64,000 bases of DNA from Antilocapra americana (GCA_007570785.1 ML664176.1:2377836-2441835); one strand, 5' to 3'. Counted from the stretch's first letter, positions 21,795 through 33,544 are shown. Notes: a model not told the origin generated them from the sequence alone. Made by a program: numbers and translations.

Positions 21795-23042
21795 TGATCT
21801 CTCATTAATTATTTATTAATTCACATCTATGTACAAATGCATTTAATTCCACTACTTTCCCCTTTGACCTGTGATCTGTTTAGAAAGACAGTGAGGGATG
21901 GGATGAGGTGATGGAGAAAAGCGCAATTCAGAACGTCTGCCTTTCACTGAGGGGAGGCAGGTCTCAGCTTGACAATGAGGTTGGAGAGTCCAGGCAGGCT
22001 ACTGCAGAGCACTGGATCACCAAAAGGGCAGAGAGTTTCCAAGACAAACCTGGTTGGCTCTACAGGGTTGTCTGAGACTGAAAGAATGTGGAGATCACAG
22101 GGCCTGGCATTGGGAGAACTGCATTCCTGTCTTACCTTTGCAACTTAATAGCATCATGAACCCTGAGTTCCTACCCCTAGTCCTCTCTTCTCTCAGCTGT
22201 TAGGAAGGGTCAGTCATACCTGCCCCAACCTGTCTGAGTGTGACTGTGCTTTGAAAACTAGTTCCACTGCCAAAAATGAAATAAACAAGCACATCTTGTT
22301 ATCATGACTTTTAGGAATGTCCCTCAGGGACTGGCCTCTGGTGTGTCCCTGCAGGAGCTCATCCTGGATGATACGGTGAGGGGCTGGTCCTGCAGCCCTG
22401 GCTGAATGTCTCTCCAGACCACACACAGAAGCACTTAGAATGACTCAGCTTTGCGGAGATTGAAACCTTAATGAGAGCAAGTTCAGCTGATAAGAAGCTT
22501 TCTTCAGAGAGTTTCAAATGAACAATTCAGGGTCTGCTGTTGCTAGATTCACGAAGCTCTGGGCTCCAGCTTCCATCCTAGAGACCAGAGCAGCCAGTGA
22601 AGTGGCACAGACCTAAGGAAACAGGCAAGTGGGACTGTTTTTTAACTGCTGGTTCTTAGGCCTGCCCACAGAGCCCAGATTCACAAGAGCAGCGTCCCAA
22701 GCCCACCAAACAGATTCGGGATGTGCCCTGTCCCTGGGTGAAGCAGATGTTGCTGGATGTGGACAGGATATGTGGGTGTGTATGTATTTTATTTTTTTGT
22801 GAAGAAGATAACAGTTGAGAGAAGAGTGAGCAATCATAATTCCTGCTGGTTCCATGTCCTAATTGAGAGTTTTTAGATATTTTGATTTAGAGGTACTTTT
22901 TCTCTTGCTGTTAGAGGAAAAAATTTCCTCTATTGAGAATTAAATTATTTCTTATGGAAATAAGGCATATGTATATATGTATGTGTGAATGTATGTATTT
23001 ATCTATCCCATATAATTTAGTGCGCATTTTTTATGTTAAAAC
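21795..23042. other. Non-genic DNA
   Basis: No exon or repeat was recognised across about 1.2 kb. A short TATATG-rich stretch lies at 22965-22990. Confidence 0.4.
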
Positions 23043-23050
23043 ACTATCCT

Positions 23051-23188
23051 GTGCTGTGCTGTGCTTAGTCGCTCAGTTGTATCCAACCCTCTGTCACTCT
23101 TTGGACTGCAGCCCACCAGGCTCCTCCGACCATGGGGATTCTCCAGGCAAGAGTACTGGAGTGGGTTGCCATGGCCCCCTCCCAAAAG
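23051..23188 (-). mobile_element. Bov-tA/Bov-A SINE, truncated, with target-site duplication
   Basis: 'gtgctgtgctgtgcttagtc' (a GTGCT-repeat tail), then 'gagtactggagtgggttgcc'. actatcct flanks it at 23043-23050 and 23189-23196. The tRNA-like head is missing. Confidence 0.88.
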
Positions 23189-23489
23189 ACTATCCTACTA
23201 GCTGCAAAATTAACACCAAGTTTTACTGCAGTGCTTCAACGTCCTCTTGCCTTAGCCACCTCCTCAACTGACCTACATACATTTTGATCCCTGGATGGGG
23301 ATAGCATGCTGCCCTGGGGAGGATTCTGTAGTAGAAATTATTCAGGAGGTCTGGGCTGCTTGTCAAGAGTCTGCTGTTCTTTATTTACAGACCTTGGTTT
23401 TCTTATTGGGGTTGGGAAGGCAGGGGATATAGGAACTAAAGTTAATTTATGAACATGTATGTAAGTCTTGTTATTTGACAGAAACTTTT

Positions 23490-23600
23490 CTAAATGCTTA
23501 TAAATATTAGCTTAATTTCATCCTTGCAACCACCCTAAGAACTACAACTATTGTCCCTATTTTATACAGGAAGCTAAATAATTGGTTCAGATTCCATAAG
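23490..23600 (-). mobile_element. MIR SINE fragment
   Basis: 'catccttgcaaccaccctaa' and 'ccctattttatacaggaagc' resemble the reversed MIR core. Confidence 0.55.
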
Positions 23601-23673
23601 AATTTAGGGACTCTTGGAAGAGTCCTCTACCAAGATTAGCATCATTCTTAAACAAGAATGAAACTTACCTAAT

Positions 23674-23856
23674 GGCCTCTCTCTTTTGGTGGCAGGTGGC
23701 GCTAGTTGCAAAGAATCTGCCTGCCAATGCAAAAAATGCAGGAGACTGGGTTCGATCCCTGGGTCAGGGAGATCTCCTGGAGGAGGAAATGACAACCCAC
23801 TCCAGTATTTTTGCCTGGGCTACAGTCCATGGGGTCGCAAAGAGTCAGACATGACT
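23674..23856 (+). mobile_element. Bov-tA SINE with internal deletion
   Basis: 'ctagttgcaaagaatctgcc', 'gggttcgatccctgggtcag' and 'ccagtatttttgcctgggct'. The usual 'gaga...ggtggg' segment between the last two A-unit parts is deleted. Confidence 0.88.
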
Positions 23857-24291
23857 TTTAAGGGATCCCATTGAGAATCTGATGAAAGCTATAAACCCCT
23901 TCTTTGGAAAATACAGCTGTGTTGATAAATTAATCTACATTCCAAAGCCATCTACGGAGCCTAGCCAGATTAAAAACCCTCAGTATAGTAAAGGAAACCA
24001 TCAGTCCTCTCTGGCAACTTCTCTCCCATGGGAGCCCCAAACACAGAGAGAGATATATATTCTGGTATTTGCTATCTGATCTTTGCGCCATGTCTGTTCT
24101 TTTTTAGTTACTCTAGATTAGAAATCATCTAGGTAAACTAATAGTCATCGTGGTTATTTATGGAGGGTAAAATTCTTGGGTACTTTCACATTCTGCCTGA
24201 TGTATTTCTGCAGTGTTCAAATATCTCCCTTTAAGCAGGTATCATTTTAGTCATTAGAAGAGAAATGAAAGATTTTTTAAGGAATAAAACA

Positions 24292-24489
24292 GGGACTTCC
24301 CTGGTGGTCCACCGGTTAAGACTTCCCCTTCCAGTGCAGGGGATGTGGGTTCAGACCCTGATCAGGGAATTAAGATCCCACATGCCTTGCAGCTGAAAAA
24401 CCAAAAACATGAAACAGAAGCAATATTGCAACAAATTCAATAAAGACTTTAAAAATGGTCCACATCAATTAAAAATAAAACTTGAGAAA
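24292..24489 (+). mobile_element. CHR-type SINE with 13-bp target-site duplication
   Basis: Perfect duplication aaggaataaaaca at 24279-24291 and 24490-24502. It has the head 'gggacttccctggtggtcca' and the tail 'caataaagactttaaaaatg', a variant with a 3' extension unlike the other CHR copies here. Confidence 0.93.
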
Positions 24490-24541
24490 AAGGAATAAAA
24501 CAAAAACTTGCATTACAGTTATATTTTTAAATGTGCAAAAT

Positions 24542-24631
24542 TATGTATTGGATTGGCCAAAAAGTTCATTTAGGTTTTTCCAGCAGATGGTACAGGAACC
24601 TGAACAAACTTTTTGGCCAACCCAATACATA
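24542..24631. mobile_element. Mariner-type palindromic MITE / miRNA-like hairpin
   Basis: Almost the whole 90 bp is a palindrome. The 5' arm 'attggattggccaaaaagtt' pairs with the 3' arm 'aactttttggccaacccaat', and it is bordered by TA-containing ends as expected for Tc1/mariner insertion. As RNA it folds into a stem of about 36 bp with a loop near 24580-24592. The arms resemble mature sequences of the bovine miR-2284/2285 group, which is thought to derive from this element. Expression is not shown by sequence. Confidence 0.85.
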
Positions 24632-25149
24632 CAAGGATATTCACTGCTATATTGCTTACCGTCTTCTCAAATGGGTTCAGTAAAGAAGAAGTTAAATAAA
24701 CTATGGTCCCTCTTTAATGGACTGCTATCAAAATGGCTACTAAAAAGAGAAAAAAACTTCCAATAGCTATAAAGGAGATCTTCTCAAGCCTCAAGATCTA
24801 CCATTTGGAGAATAAAGCATGATGCTGAATGGTGTATAGGCAGCTATAACTTTCTGGAGGGAATATTGGCTGATGTGTCTAATACCGCCAGAAGGATCAG
24901 AAAGACCTGTCACAGTTACTGTCTTCGGCAAGTCAAGAGCAAAAAGAGATTTATTTTCACTCGATGACCTTCCCTACTTTTGAATTTTGTTTCATTTATT
25001 TATTCTCATTCAATAAATAATTAAAATTCTTAAAAGGAAAGAACCTTAAAAGTTATCATGAAACACCATCATCAGTGGTTTCTTCCCACCATAGGACCTT
25101 GTACTATCTAGCCTTCTTCCCAAAATGATCTTCTCTACCCCCCTCACCC
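24632..25149. other. Non-genic DNA
   Basis: AT-rich. Nothing recognised beyond the adjoining hairpin element. Confidence 0.4.
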
Positions 25150-25440
25150 TTTGGATCTCAAGTCAGTTGAGAGCTGTACATCAGTCTTCCCTGATCTTTC
25201 CAACAAGGTCAAGTACTCTTTTACCTATTCTTGTAATGCCATGTGCCTTTCCATCCAAATATTTTCCCCAGTTGCATTTCTACATGTATTTTTGTGATTA
25301 TGCAATTCATATTTGTCTTTTCCCACTAGGTACAAATTCCTTGAGAAAAGGATCCTGAGTTTTGCTCACCAGTATATCTGTGTAATTTGGGACATAGTAG
25401 CATACCTGGTATACTGATTCACAAATAGTGAATGAGTACC
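25150..25440 (+). mobile_element. L2 LINE 3' region
   Basis: 'cttttcccactaggtacaaa' and 'tccttgagaaaaggatcctg', then 'gacatagtagcatacctgg', follow the L2 3' consensus order. Confidence 0.65.
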
Positions 25441-25734
25441 TTTACTGCCCCCATATTCCTGCCAGCATGTCATCAGGCTTGTTTAGAACATCTAAGAACC
25501 TGGACTTCACAGTTTCTCCAAGCTGTCCAATATACCTTTAGATACCTCTCAAAGTTAAAAATGTCAGCATGACATTGTCGTATTGAAATGAACTTCCACC
25601 CATTGGATTTAATTCTACTCTTAATAACACAAAAAACAAGACTAACCCCTCTGCTAGATGATGAGTTTTGAAGAATTTGAGCACCTAGGGCCTTCATGTT
25701 ACCTAGCTAGCAATCTTCAGATCATAGCTACTAT

Positions 25735-25815
25735 GCTGTTATCTCCTTCAGGGCAGGCAGGGTGTCATTCATCTCTGTATCTCTCTTCCCCAGCTCTGGG
25801 CTTGTCTTAGCATAT
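25735..25815 (+). mobile_element. L2 LINE fragment
   Basis: 'atctccttcagggcaggcag' and 'tcatctctgtatctctcttc' are the L2 3' segment, repeating the part seen at 25335-25390. Confidence 0.6.
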
Positions 25816-25861
25816 GTTATTTTAATATAATCAACTTTTATATGACATCTCTTGTTTTGTT

Positions 25862-25975
25862 TGGGTTTTTTTTTTGGCCAAACTGCACAGCAAGCCGTGA
25901 ATTTCCTGATCAGGGATCGAACCTTTACCCCCAGCAGCGGAAGCACAGTCTGAACCACTGGACCAGGGAGTCCTG
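25862..25975 (-). mobile_element. CHR-type SINE, truncated
   Basis: 'tttttggccaaactgcacag', 'ctgatcagggatcgaacctt', 'aaccactggaccagggagtc'. Only the head half remains. Confidence 0.85.
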
Positions 25976-26378
25976 GCCTCTCTTGCATTACTCACTTCTC
26001 CTATGTACCTCTTACAGCACCAGCCAAAATAATGGACAAATATCATAGGTTTAGTCTTCCTAGTGTACCTCCTTCCTTCCATTGTTCGTATCTCTAACTA
26101 GTGACAACCGAGATCCCACAAACTCTAAAGGCAGCCACTGATGACAGATAATTAGTCTTGTTGGTGTTCGTTTCCTTTTTTTCCTCTTTGCAGATCTCCT
26201 GTGTCTACCCTAGAGCATCACTGTATGTTTGACCTTATTTATTAAAATATTGCCCTCAGCTACTAATGTTAGCATCTCTTTGTCTCTCAGACTTTCCAAA
26301 ACCAGACCAGCAGCTTCACAAAATGCCACAAGTCCTTCACCAAAAAAGATAATGCCGTTTAGAAATAGGTCCACTTGG

Positions 26379-26854
26379 AACCTTCCTACACTGTTGATGG
26401 TAAATGGGTACAGTTACTATGAAAAACAGTATGGAGGTTTCTTAAAAGACTGAAAATAGAGTTACCATATGATCCAGCAATCCCACTCCTGGGCATTTAC
26501 CCAGAAAGGACAAAAGCTCTAATTCGTGAAGATAACATGCATCCCAATGTTCATAGCAGCACTGTTTACACTAGACAAGGAATAGAAGCAACCTAAATGT
26601 CTATCAACAGATGAATGGATAAAAAAGATGTTTTATAAGTATATATATATATATATATATATCATCCACGTAAAAAATGAAACAATGCCATTTGTAGCAA
26701 CATGGATGGACCTAGAGGTTTTCATACTAAATTAGATATGTCAGACAGAGAAAAACAAATACCATATCATATATATGTGGAATATAAAAAAATAGTACAG
26801 GTGAACTTATTTACAGAACTGAAACAGATTCACAGACTTATGGTTACTAACGGG
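26379..26854 (+). mobile_element. L1 3' region, part 1
   Basis: Degraded ORF2 end ('gatccagcaatcccactcct', 'caaggaatagaagcaaccta') passing into 3' UTR. The whole insertion (26379-27330) is flanked by aaataggtccacttgg (26363-26378) and aaatagatccacttgg (27331-27346), 15 of 16 bases matching. An (AT)n run sits at 26641-26662. Confidence 0.88.
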
Positions 26855-27066
26855 AAAAAATGAAAGTTGCTCAGTTGTGTCCGACTCTTTGCAACCCCAT
26901 GGACTGTGTAGCTCACCAGGCTCTTCTGTCCATGGAATTCTCCAGGCAAGAATACTGGAGTGTGTGGCCATTCTCTTCTCCAGTGGATCTTCCCAACCCA
27001 GGAACTGAACCCAGGTCTCCCACATTGCAGGCAGATTCTTTACCATCTGAGCCACCAGGGAAGCCC
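26855..27066 (-). mobile_element. Bov-tA SINE nested in L1
   Basis: Full reverse Bov-tA ('gctcagttgtgtccgactct' to 'ccaccagggaagccc'). The flanks actaacggg (26846-26854) and actaaaggg (27067-27075) are the duplicated L1 target. Confidence 0.92.
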
Positions 27067-27330
27067 ACTAAAGGGGAAGAAGGGGTTATAAAATAGGGAG
27101 CATGGGATTAACAGAAGCACACTCACATATATAAAATAAATTTACTGTATAGTAAATAAGGATTTACTGTATAGTACAGGGAACTACATGCAATATCTTA
27201 TAATAACCTATAATGGAAAAGAGTCAAAAGAAAGAATATAGATATATACATATACAAGTATAACCAAATAACTTTGAGGTACACCTGAAACTAACACAAT
27301 GCTGTAAATCAACTATACTTCAGTTTAAAA
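27067..27330 (+). mobile_element. L1 3' region, part 2
   Basis: Continues the interrupted L1 to its 3' end: 'gtatagtacagggaactaca', 'gtacacctgaaactaacaca', 'aaatcaactatacttcagtt'. Confidence 0.88.
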
Positions 27331-27660
27331 AAATAGATCCACTTGGTGTGAGAAATATTACCCGAGGCAACCCTACATTGTTCCCCTCTATCCCACCGTT
27401 ACTCAATGAGTACCTTTAGAGAGGAAAGAGGGAGTGTTTGAGCTTCAAGTGAGAATTTTTTTAAAAGGCCAGCCTCTTTAATCATCAACTCTGATGCTCA
27501 GAACTGTCATTAGATCCATTCTCAAGGGCTCTCAAAATGCTGAGTTTAAGTTCTTAGCACTAGATAAGTACTAGTGCGTACTGGGTAAGTGCGAGCGCGG
27601 GCACAGCATTGCTAATGTGCACAGTGCTTGGCAGAGTGCCATAAGGCCCATACGTCGAGG

Positions 27661-27691
27661 ATGACTTCTCGGTCTTTTAGCCAAGATCAAG
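27661..27691 (+). pseudogene. U2 snRNA 5'-end pseudogene fragment
   Basis: The 31 bases 'atgacttctcggtcttttag' plus 'ccaagatcaag' match the first 31 of U2 snRNA at about 26 positions, with mostly transition differences. Similarity stops at 27691, before the branch-site recognition region, so no functional snRNA is possible. U2 retro-copies truncated like this are known in mammals. The match is short, so chance is not excluded. Confidence 0.45.
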
Positions 27692-29590
27692 AGGAAAGCC
27701 AGTCAATCTCCGATATTGCCATAATTCCTCTGTGGGGAACACATCCTGACCCGGTAAAGGGATGGACACGATGATTTAGTTTCTTTTTCGTATTCAGCTT
27801 TCATGAGCTATATGACAAATGGATAAAGGATCAGAGCACACTGAGAACTAATGAACCATAGGGAGAAATTCATTTAATGACTTAAGTGTGCTTTATGTAA
27901 TGTGAAATGTAGGTCAATTCACTGTAAATTTATTCATGGGGATTATTTTGTTCTTAGCCTGATTACATGGCATGTATTGTAAGACTTGAGCCCTGGGTAA
28001 CGCAGGACAGACCCTGCTTGTCCCTCCTCACCCTTCTCCGAAGCTCTCCCCACCCCACCGCCCCCATCCATAATGCTGGTAAAAATCCAGCAATATCCAT
28101 CGGTGCTTGTCTCAATGGAAAAACTGTATTTTGGGCCAATAAAAAATTGATTTGGAGCTCTTTATTACATTTTTGGAGACACTTGGAGTAATTTAAAAGC
28201 TGAATACACAAATTCAGATCTATTGCTGAATTTGCAGTCAAAACAAAGATCAGGCAGTAAGAAGGGTATTTCATCATTCTATGGGTACAAGCTGGGCATG
28301 TGTCACCAGAGAGACAAATTTTTCACATGCAGCATGCAGGGAACAAATTTTATGATGTTTGAGTAGTAATTCCTTCTCAATTCTAATTTTAAAAAGCCAA
28401 GACAGCAGTCTCCTGGGGCTTATTGTAATCATCATTATTATTATTTTGTAAAATTGACATTAGTAACTGATAGTCCAACTTGGATGAATGTTTCATTAGC
28501 TTCATTACCTCTTATAATCAAAAAGAAATTCCATTTTTGGTCCTAAAAAACAAGCCAGTAAAGTATGTAAAGATTTGAATGAAAACTTAGAAAAAAATGT
28601 TTTCTTGTTCAAAACAGGTGCCCATATGATCCATATTTTCAGAGGAAAAAATTTATGGGGGACCAGTTCACATTAGTATCATAGGTCATTTATTACAGTA
28701 ATGTGAAAATCCTGTGGTTTTATCAAAAGCCACCTTTCTGACTTGGAAAAAAAGAAAATGGAATTTAAATTTCTTTCCCTTTTCTAATTTAAGTTTTGAG
28801 GTAGCTGGAGAAGGAAAGTGTAAGGAAATACTAAGAAACATTAATTTGACATTGAGCACTTAGCAAGATAAACGGAAGAAAATGTCATACTTCCCCCCAA
28901 ACCAATTTCATCTCCAAGACAAAGAGCAACATGGCCTTTGAATGATTCTGTAAATTCCAATGAATTTTATAGAATAGGAAAGAACATTACTTTGGGGATT
29001 TTTTGTCTCATAACTGTGAACTTAAATGCGTTCTCATTTCCCTGTGGAACAGTTGTTTAAAACAATGAAGGACCCTGGAACAATTTCCTAAGTAACTTCG
29101 GAGTTACAAAGGACTTCTTAAGTCCCATAAAAAGGCGGTATTAAGTTACACTGTTCCTGGAAGCACTAGCCTTGGAATATAAGCAATAATAATGCCCTAT
29201 GTTTGTTTTAAATTTTACAGTTTATAACTTGCTTTCACGCACATGATTTCATCTGATCTTCATATTGTCCTGTGATGCTCAGCAGAATTTTATCTTGCAT
29301 GGCAGTGGGGGCAGGGAGGGTGGCAATCTACAGTCATCAGCAAAGGACAAATCGCATCTCCTTAATGTCTCCTGATCACAAATGCTGAACACATGGTTTG
29401 GTGACTATGTAAATAAGTTATCTTGCCTTTAGAGGCCTGGATATACTAAAACCCTCCACAACTTTAAACCCAATGGTGGGGGGCAGGCAGTAAGGACAGG
29501 AGCCTGACAGAGGGGCTCATGTCTCCGACTCACTCTCACTCGAGGCATTAGGTCGTTGAGATGAATGGCTAGTGGAGGTGAGCAACCCGT
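27692..29590. other. Repeat-poor AT-rich stretch
   Basis: About 1.9 kb with almost no young repeats, unusual for this window. It has runs such as 'tgggccaataaaaaattgat' (28133-28152, with a CCAAT core) and 'tttgtaaaattgacattagt'. A weak MIR-like piece lies near 29215-29300. No splice-bounded exon was seen. Confidence 0.45.
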
Positions 29591-29591
29591 T

Positions 29592-29771
29592 TATTATTTA
29601 TTTTTAATATTTATTTTGTATATCTATCTATTTAGCTTTTCTGTGTCTTAGTTGCTGCATGTGGGATCTTTACTTGTGGCATGTGGGATCTAGTTCCCTG
29701 ACCAGGGACTGAACCTGGGCCTGCTGCACTGGAAGCATGGAGTCCTAGCCACTGGGCCACCAGAGAAGTCC
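29592..29771 (-). mobile_element. CHR-type SINE
   Basis: 'cttagttgctgcatgtggga', 'gttccctgaccagggactga', 'gggccaccagagaagtcc'. Confidence 0.9.
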
Positions 29772-30429
29772 TGCCCAATCTTTTTAGATTCTTATTATCT
29801 CTCTCTCTCTTTTGCCAAGTGTTTAGTTGCAAAAGTCAGAGTCTCACCAAGAGAAGAAAAACCACTCTGGGTATTCAAACAGATGGGCTTGAATACAGGG
29901 AATTGGTACATAGGTGACAGAAATGCTCAGAAGATGAGAATTGAGAAGTCAAACAAAAGACAGTGAAGATATCAAAAATCTCCTCATTTCTGGAAGCTTC
30001 TACCACCCCTTGGATGGAGGAAAACATAAAGAAGAAGTGTAACCAGGACCTATGGGCTGGGATCACTGGAGTTAAACTGGAACAAGGTGGGTCAGCTTCA
30101 AAGGAAGTGGAGCCATAAAGGAGATGCCATCCAAGATGAGGGGAGGGAGAAATACCCTGGTCTCGCTTTCCTTCCCTCTAGTCCCCAACTAGCTCCTCTC
30201 TTTAGCGGAACGTAGCTGCCAGCCAGCAGACAATGGATCAGATACAACTTGTAGGGATCAGTCTGCTTGCCCAAGACACAGAGCAGATGAAAGGTGAGAA
30301 ATGGAGCTGAGGATAAATAGAACCAGAACCTGCATAATAAGTAAACTTCTCTTCGTGCCAGTTGTAGCCTGTACTTTAAATTATGCACATTACGTTACAT
30401 TACATTACTCACAACCCGTATATTAAATG

Positions 30430-30600
30430 TGCATATGATGTGACATCACCACATCTATTACTAGTTGGAATTTACAGATGAGGAAGCTAAGATTCAGCTT
30501 TAATGATTTGTCCAAGTTCACACACTGAAAAAATATTAGAGCTTGGTCTATTTTTCTGATTCTTATGTCTACTGCTTTGATCACTATCCTGGTTCCTTCC
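30430..30600 (-). mobile_element. MIR SINE
   Basis: 'tttacagatgaggaagctaa' and 'atttgtccaagttcacacac', the reversed MIR core. Confidence 0.7.
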
Positions 30601-30859
30601 ATTTGAATAAGTTGGGGAAGGGCTAGGATAATCTGAAATTTTAAAAACAAAGATAGATGCTTAGAATGAAACTAGCTCAGGGCATCTCAAGCTGGGTACC
30701 CTGGAGCTCTGAGGTCCATAGAACACCTCCTAGACAGAGTCAATAGGATCCCAAACTCCACCCTCCAAGGCAAACTTTGTGGCAGCTTATTCTTTTATGC
30801 AGTGAGATTCTACTAAGATTTTATTTTAAGAAAATGATTCTGCTAAAAGAGTAAATAGG

Positions 30860-31376
30860 GGCTTCCCTGGTGGTGGTGGTCCAATGGGTTTCTCTGGTGG
30901 CTCAGACGTTAAAAAATTCACCTTCAATTCAGGAGACTCAGCTTAGATCCCTGGATGGGGAAGATGCCCTGAAGAAGGGAATGGCAACCCACACCAGTTT
31001 TCTTGCTTGGAGAATTCCATGGAAAGAGAAGACTGGTAGGTTATACACTCCATGGGGTCACAAAGAGTTGGACCCAACTGAGAGACTAACACTTTCACTG
31101 CTGGCCCAATGGACCATCCATCTGCCAATGCAGGGGACACAGGTTTGATCCCTGGTCCAGGAAGATTGCACACGCCGAGGAGCATCTAAGCTGATGTGCC
31201 ACAACTACTGAGCCTGCGAGCCACAACTACTGAAGTGTGAGAGCCTACAGCCTGTTCTCCACCACAAGAGAAGCCCCCACAATAAGAAGTCCATGCACCA
31301 TAGCTAGTGAGTAGCTCCCGATCACTGTAACTAGAGAAAGCCCTCTCACAGCAACAAAGTCCCAGCACAGCCAAAA
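30860..31376 (+). mobile_element. CHR-type SINE interrupted by Bov-tA
   Basis: The head 'ggcttccctggtggtggtgg' is at 30860-30887, and the body resumes at 31102. It continues through 'acaggtttgatccctggtcc' and two 'gccacaactactgag' units to an AATTAATTAA tail. The two parts join cleanly when the nested SINE and its duplication are removed. Confidence 0.88.
30888..31101 (+). mobile_element. Bov-tA SINE nested in CHR SINE
   Basis: 'gtttctctggtggctcagac' to 'gagactaacactttcac'. The duplicated target tggtccaatgg (30877-30887) / tggcccaatgg (31102-31112) lies inside the CHR head. Confidence 0.92.
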
Positions 31377-31445
31377 ATATATAATGAATTAATTAATTTT
31401 AAAAATGAGTGAAATAGTATTGTTTCAGTCTAGTGATCACTAGAT

Positions 31446-32093
31446 CTAGTTCAGTTCAGTTGCTCAGTCATGTCCAACTCTTTGCGACCCCATGAATTGC
31501 AGCACTTCGGGCCTTCCTGTCCATCACCAACTCCCAGAGTCTACCCAAACCCATGTCCATTGAGTCAGTGATGCCATTCAGCCACCTCATCCTCTGTCGT
31601 CCCCTTCTCCTCCTGTCCCCAATCCTTCCCAGCATCAGGGTCTTTTCCAATGAGTCAACTCTTCACATGAGGTGGCCAAAGTACTGGAGTTTCAGCTTCA
31701 ACATCAGTCCTTCTAATAAACACCCAGGACTGATCTCCTTCAGGATGGACTGGTTTGATCTCCTTGCAGTCCAAGGGACGCTCAAGAGTCTTCTCCAATA
31801 TCACAATTCAAATGCATCAATTCTTTGGTGCTCAGCTTTCTTCACCGTCCAACTCTCACATCCATACATGACTACTGGAAAAACCATAGCCTTGATTATA
31901 CAGACCTTGTTGGCAAATTATTGTCTCTGCTTTTAAATATGCTATCTAGGTTGGTCATAACTTTGCTTCCAAGGAGAAAGGTCTTTTAATTTCATGGCTG
32001 TAATCATCATCTGCAGTGATTTTGGAGCCCGAAAAATTAGTCTGACACCGTTTCCACTATTTCCCATGAAGTGATGGGATCAGATGCCATCTC
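31446..32093 (-). mobile_element. BovB, 5'-truncated
   Basis: Starts 'gatctagttcagttcagttg' (reversed BovB tail) and ends near 'tttcccatgaagtgatggga'. It covers about 650 bp of the C-terminal ORF, with frameshifts. No clear duplication was found. Confidence 0.9.
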
Positions 32094-32195
32094 CCTCAAA
32101 TGAAGTCACTAGGGCCCAAAGAGGGTCTAGCCAAAAGCAGGCTGAAACCCAGGTGTTCTGGCTTGCCCCTTAAGGCTCTTGCCAATGAACCATGC
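32094..32195 (-). mobile_element. MIR SINE fragment
   Basis: 'ggctgaaacccaggtgttct' with 'tcttgccaatgaaccatgct' is the reversed MIR 5' half. Confidence 0.5.
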
Positions 32196-32449
32196 TATCT
32201 GTGTCGTGGTCAGCTAAGAGAGAGAGAGACAGTGAGGCAGGGGTAAGAGGGAGAAGTGACAGAGTAAAGAGGCAGAAGACAGAGACCACGCAGGGAAAGA
32301 TGACTCAAGAAAAAAACGAGAATGAAATCCGCATTCTCTTGAGGATACTGCTTGAAGGCTTTAATGGCACTGTGACTCTGTGCTTGGGGCAAAAACAGGA
32401 ATAATTCTGCCAGCAGTCTGACCCATTCATGGAGGGGCTAAGTGAAATC

Positions 32450-32915
32450 AAGGATAATAGCTCCAAGATGGAAACAATTCAAACGCCCATCAGCTGGTGA
32501 GTGGATCACACATGGAACATCCAGGAAGTACACAACTCTTCAGCAGTAAGGGTGCAGAGAGCAGCTACAACGTGGATGCACCGAGAAGACATCATGCCAA
32601 GTGAAAGAAGCCAGACACAAATGACCACATACTGTTTAATTCCATTTGTATGAAATGTCCTCAATAGGCAAATCTATCAAGACGTAAAATAGATTAGTGG
32701 TTGTCTGAGGCTGGGTATGTGAACAGGAAATGACTGCAAAAGGGCAGGACGTTTCTTTCAGGGGCAACAGAAAATGTTCTTGAGATTGTGGTGATAATTG
32801 CCCAACTCTGGAAATTTATTAAAAATCCTTGAATGGTAAACTTCAAATGAGTGGATTTTATGGGTGCTAATTTTACCTAAACAAACTGATGTTATTTTAA
32901 ACATAAAAGATAAAT
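32450..32915 (+). mobile_element. Old L1 (L1M-type) 3' region
   Basis: 'ggaaacaattcaaacgccca', 'catgccaagtgaaagaagcc', 'tttgtatgaaatgtcctcaa', 'gattagtggttgtctgaggc': the standard L1M ORF2 end and 3' UTR. It is about 20 percent or more diverged by eye. Confidence 0.8.
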
Positions 32916-33210
32916 TGAGGGCTGACTCTAGCTTACAGTCTTGAGGGCACAAAACTAACCCCATAAACACTCATGAGAGAGGAAAATCTTGCAGTATCTG
33001 TTAGGTGGGTGAGGTGTGGCCCTTCTCCCATTCTTGGGTCGGTCACAGGGGACCTCATCCATTACTTCCAGCCCAGTAACAGGTCTGTCACCTAGTTCAG
33101 TCCTGACCTGAGATTGCCCAGCACCTCCATTTCCTGGGTTTACAGATCATGAAAGCTACTCAGTTGCAGATTTGAGATGAATATGATACAAGCAAAAAAA
33201 CCTTTCTCAC

Positions 33211-33535
33211 AGGACTTCCTTGGTGGTCCAGTGGTTGAGAATCTGTCTGCAGATGCAGGGGAAACCAGATTGATTCCTGGTCTGGAAAGATTCCACAAGC
33301 CGCTGGGCAACTAAGCCAGTGAGCCACAACTACTGAGCCCGTGCACCTTAGGGCTTGGGCCCTGCAAGAGGGAAGCCACCTCGATGAGGAGCCCGTGAAC
33401 TGACACTAAAGAGTAGCCCCCACTCGCCACAACCAGAGAAAGCACTTGAGCAGTGACAAAGACCCAGCACAGTCAAAAACAGAGAAATAAAATTTATAAA
33501 ATAAAATTTAAAAAGAAAGAAATTGTTAAAAAAAA
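33211..33535 (+). mobile_element. CHR-type SINE, full length, with target-site duplication
   Basis: 'aggacttccttggtggtcca' head and full middle with 'gccacaactactgagcccgt'. It has an A-rich tail and duplication tttctcac at 33203-33210 and 33536-33543. Confidence 0.93.
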
Positions 33536-33544
33536 TTTCTCACG

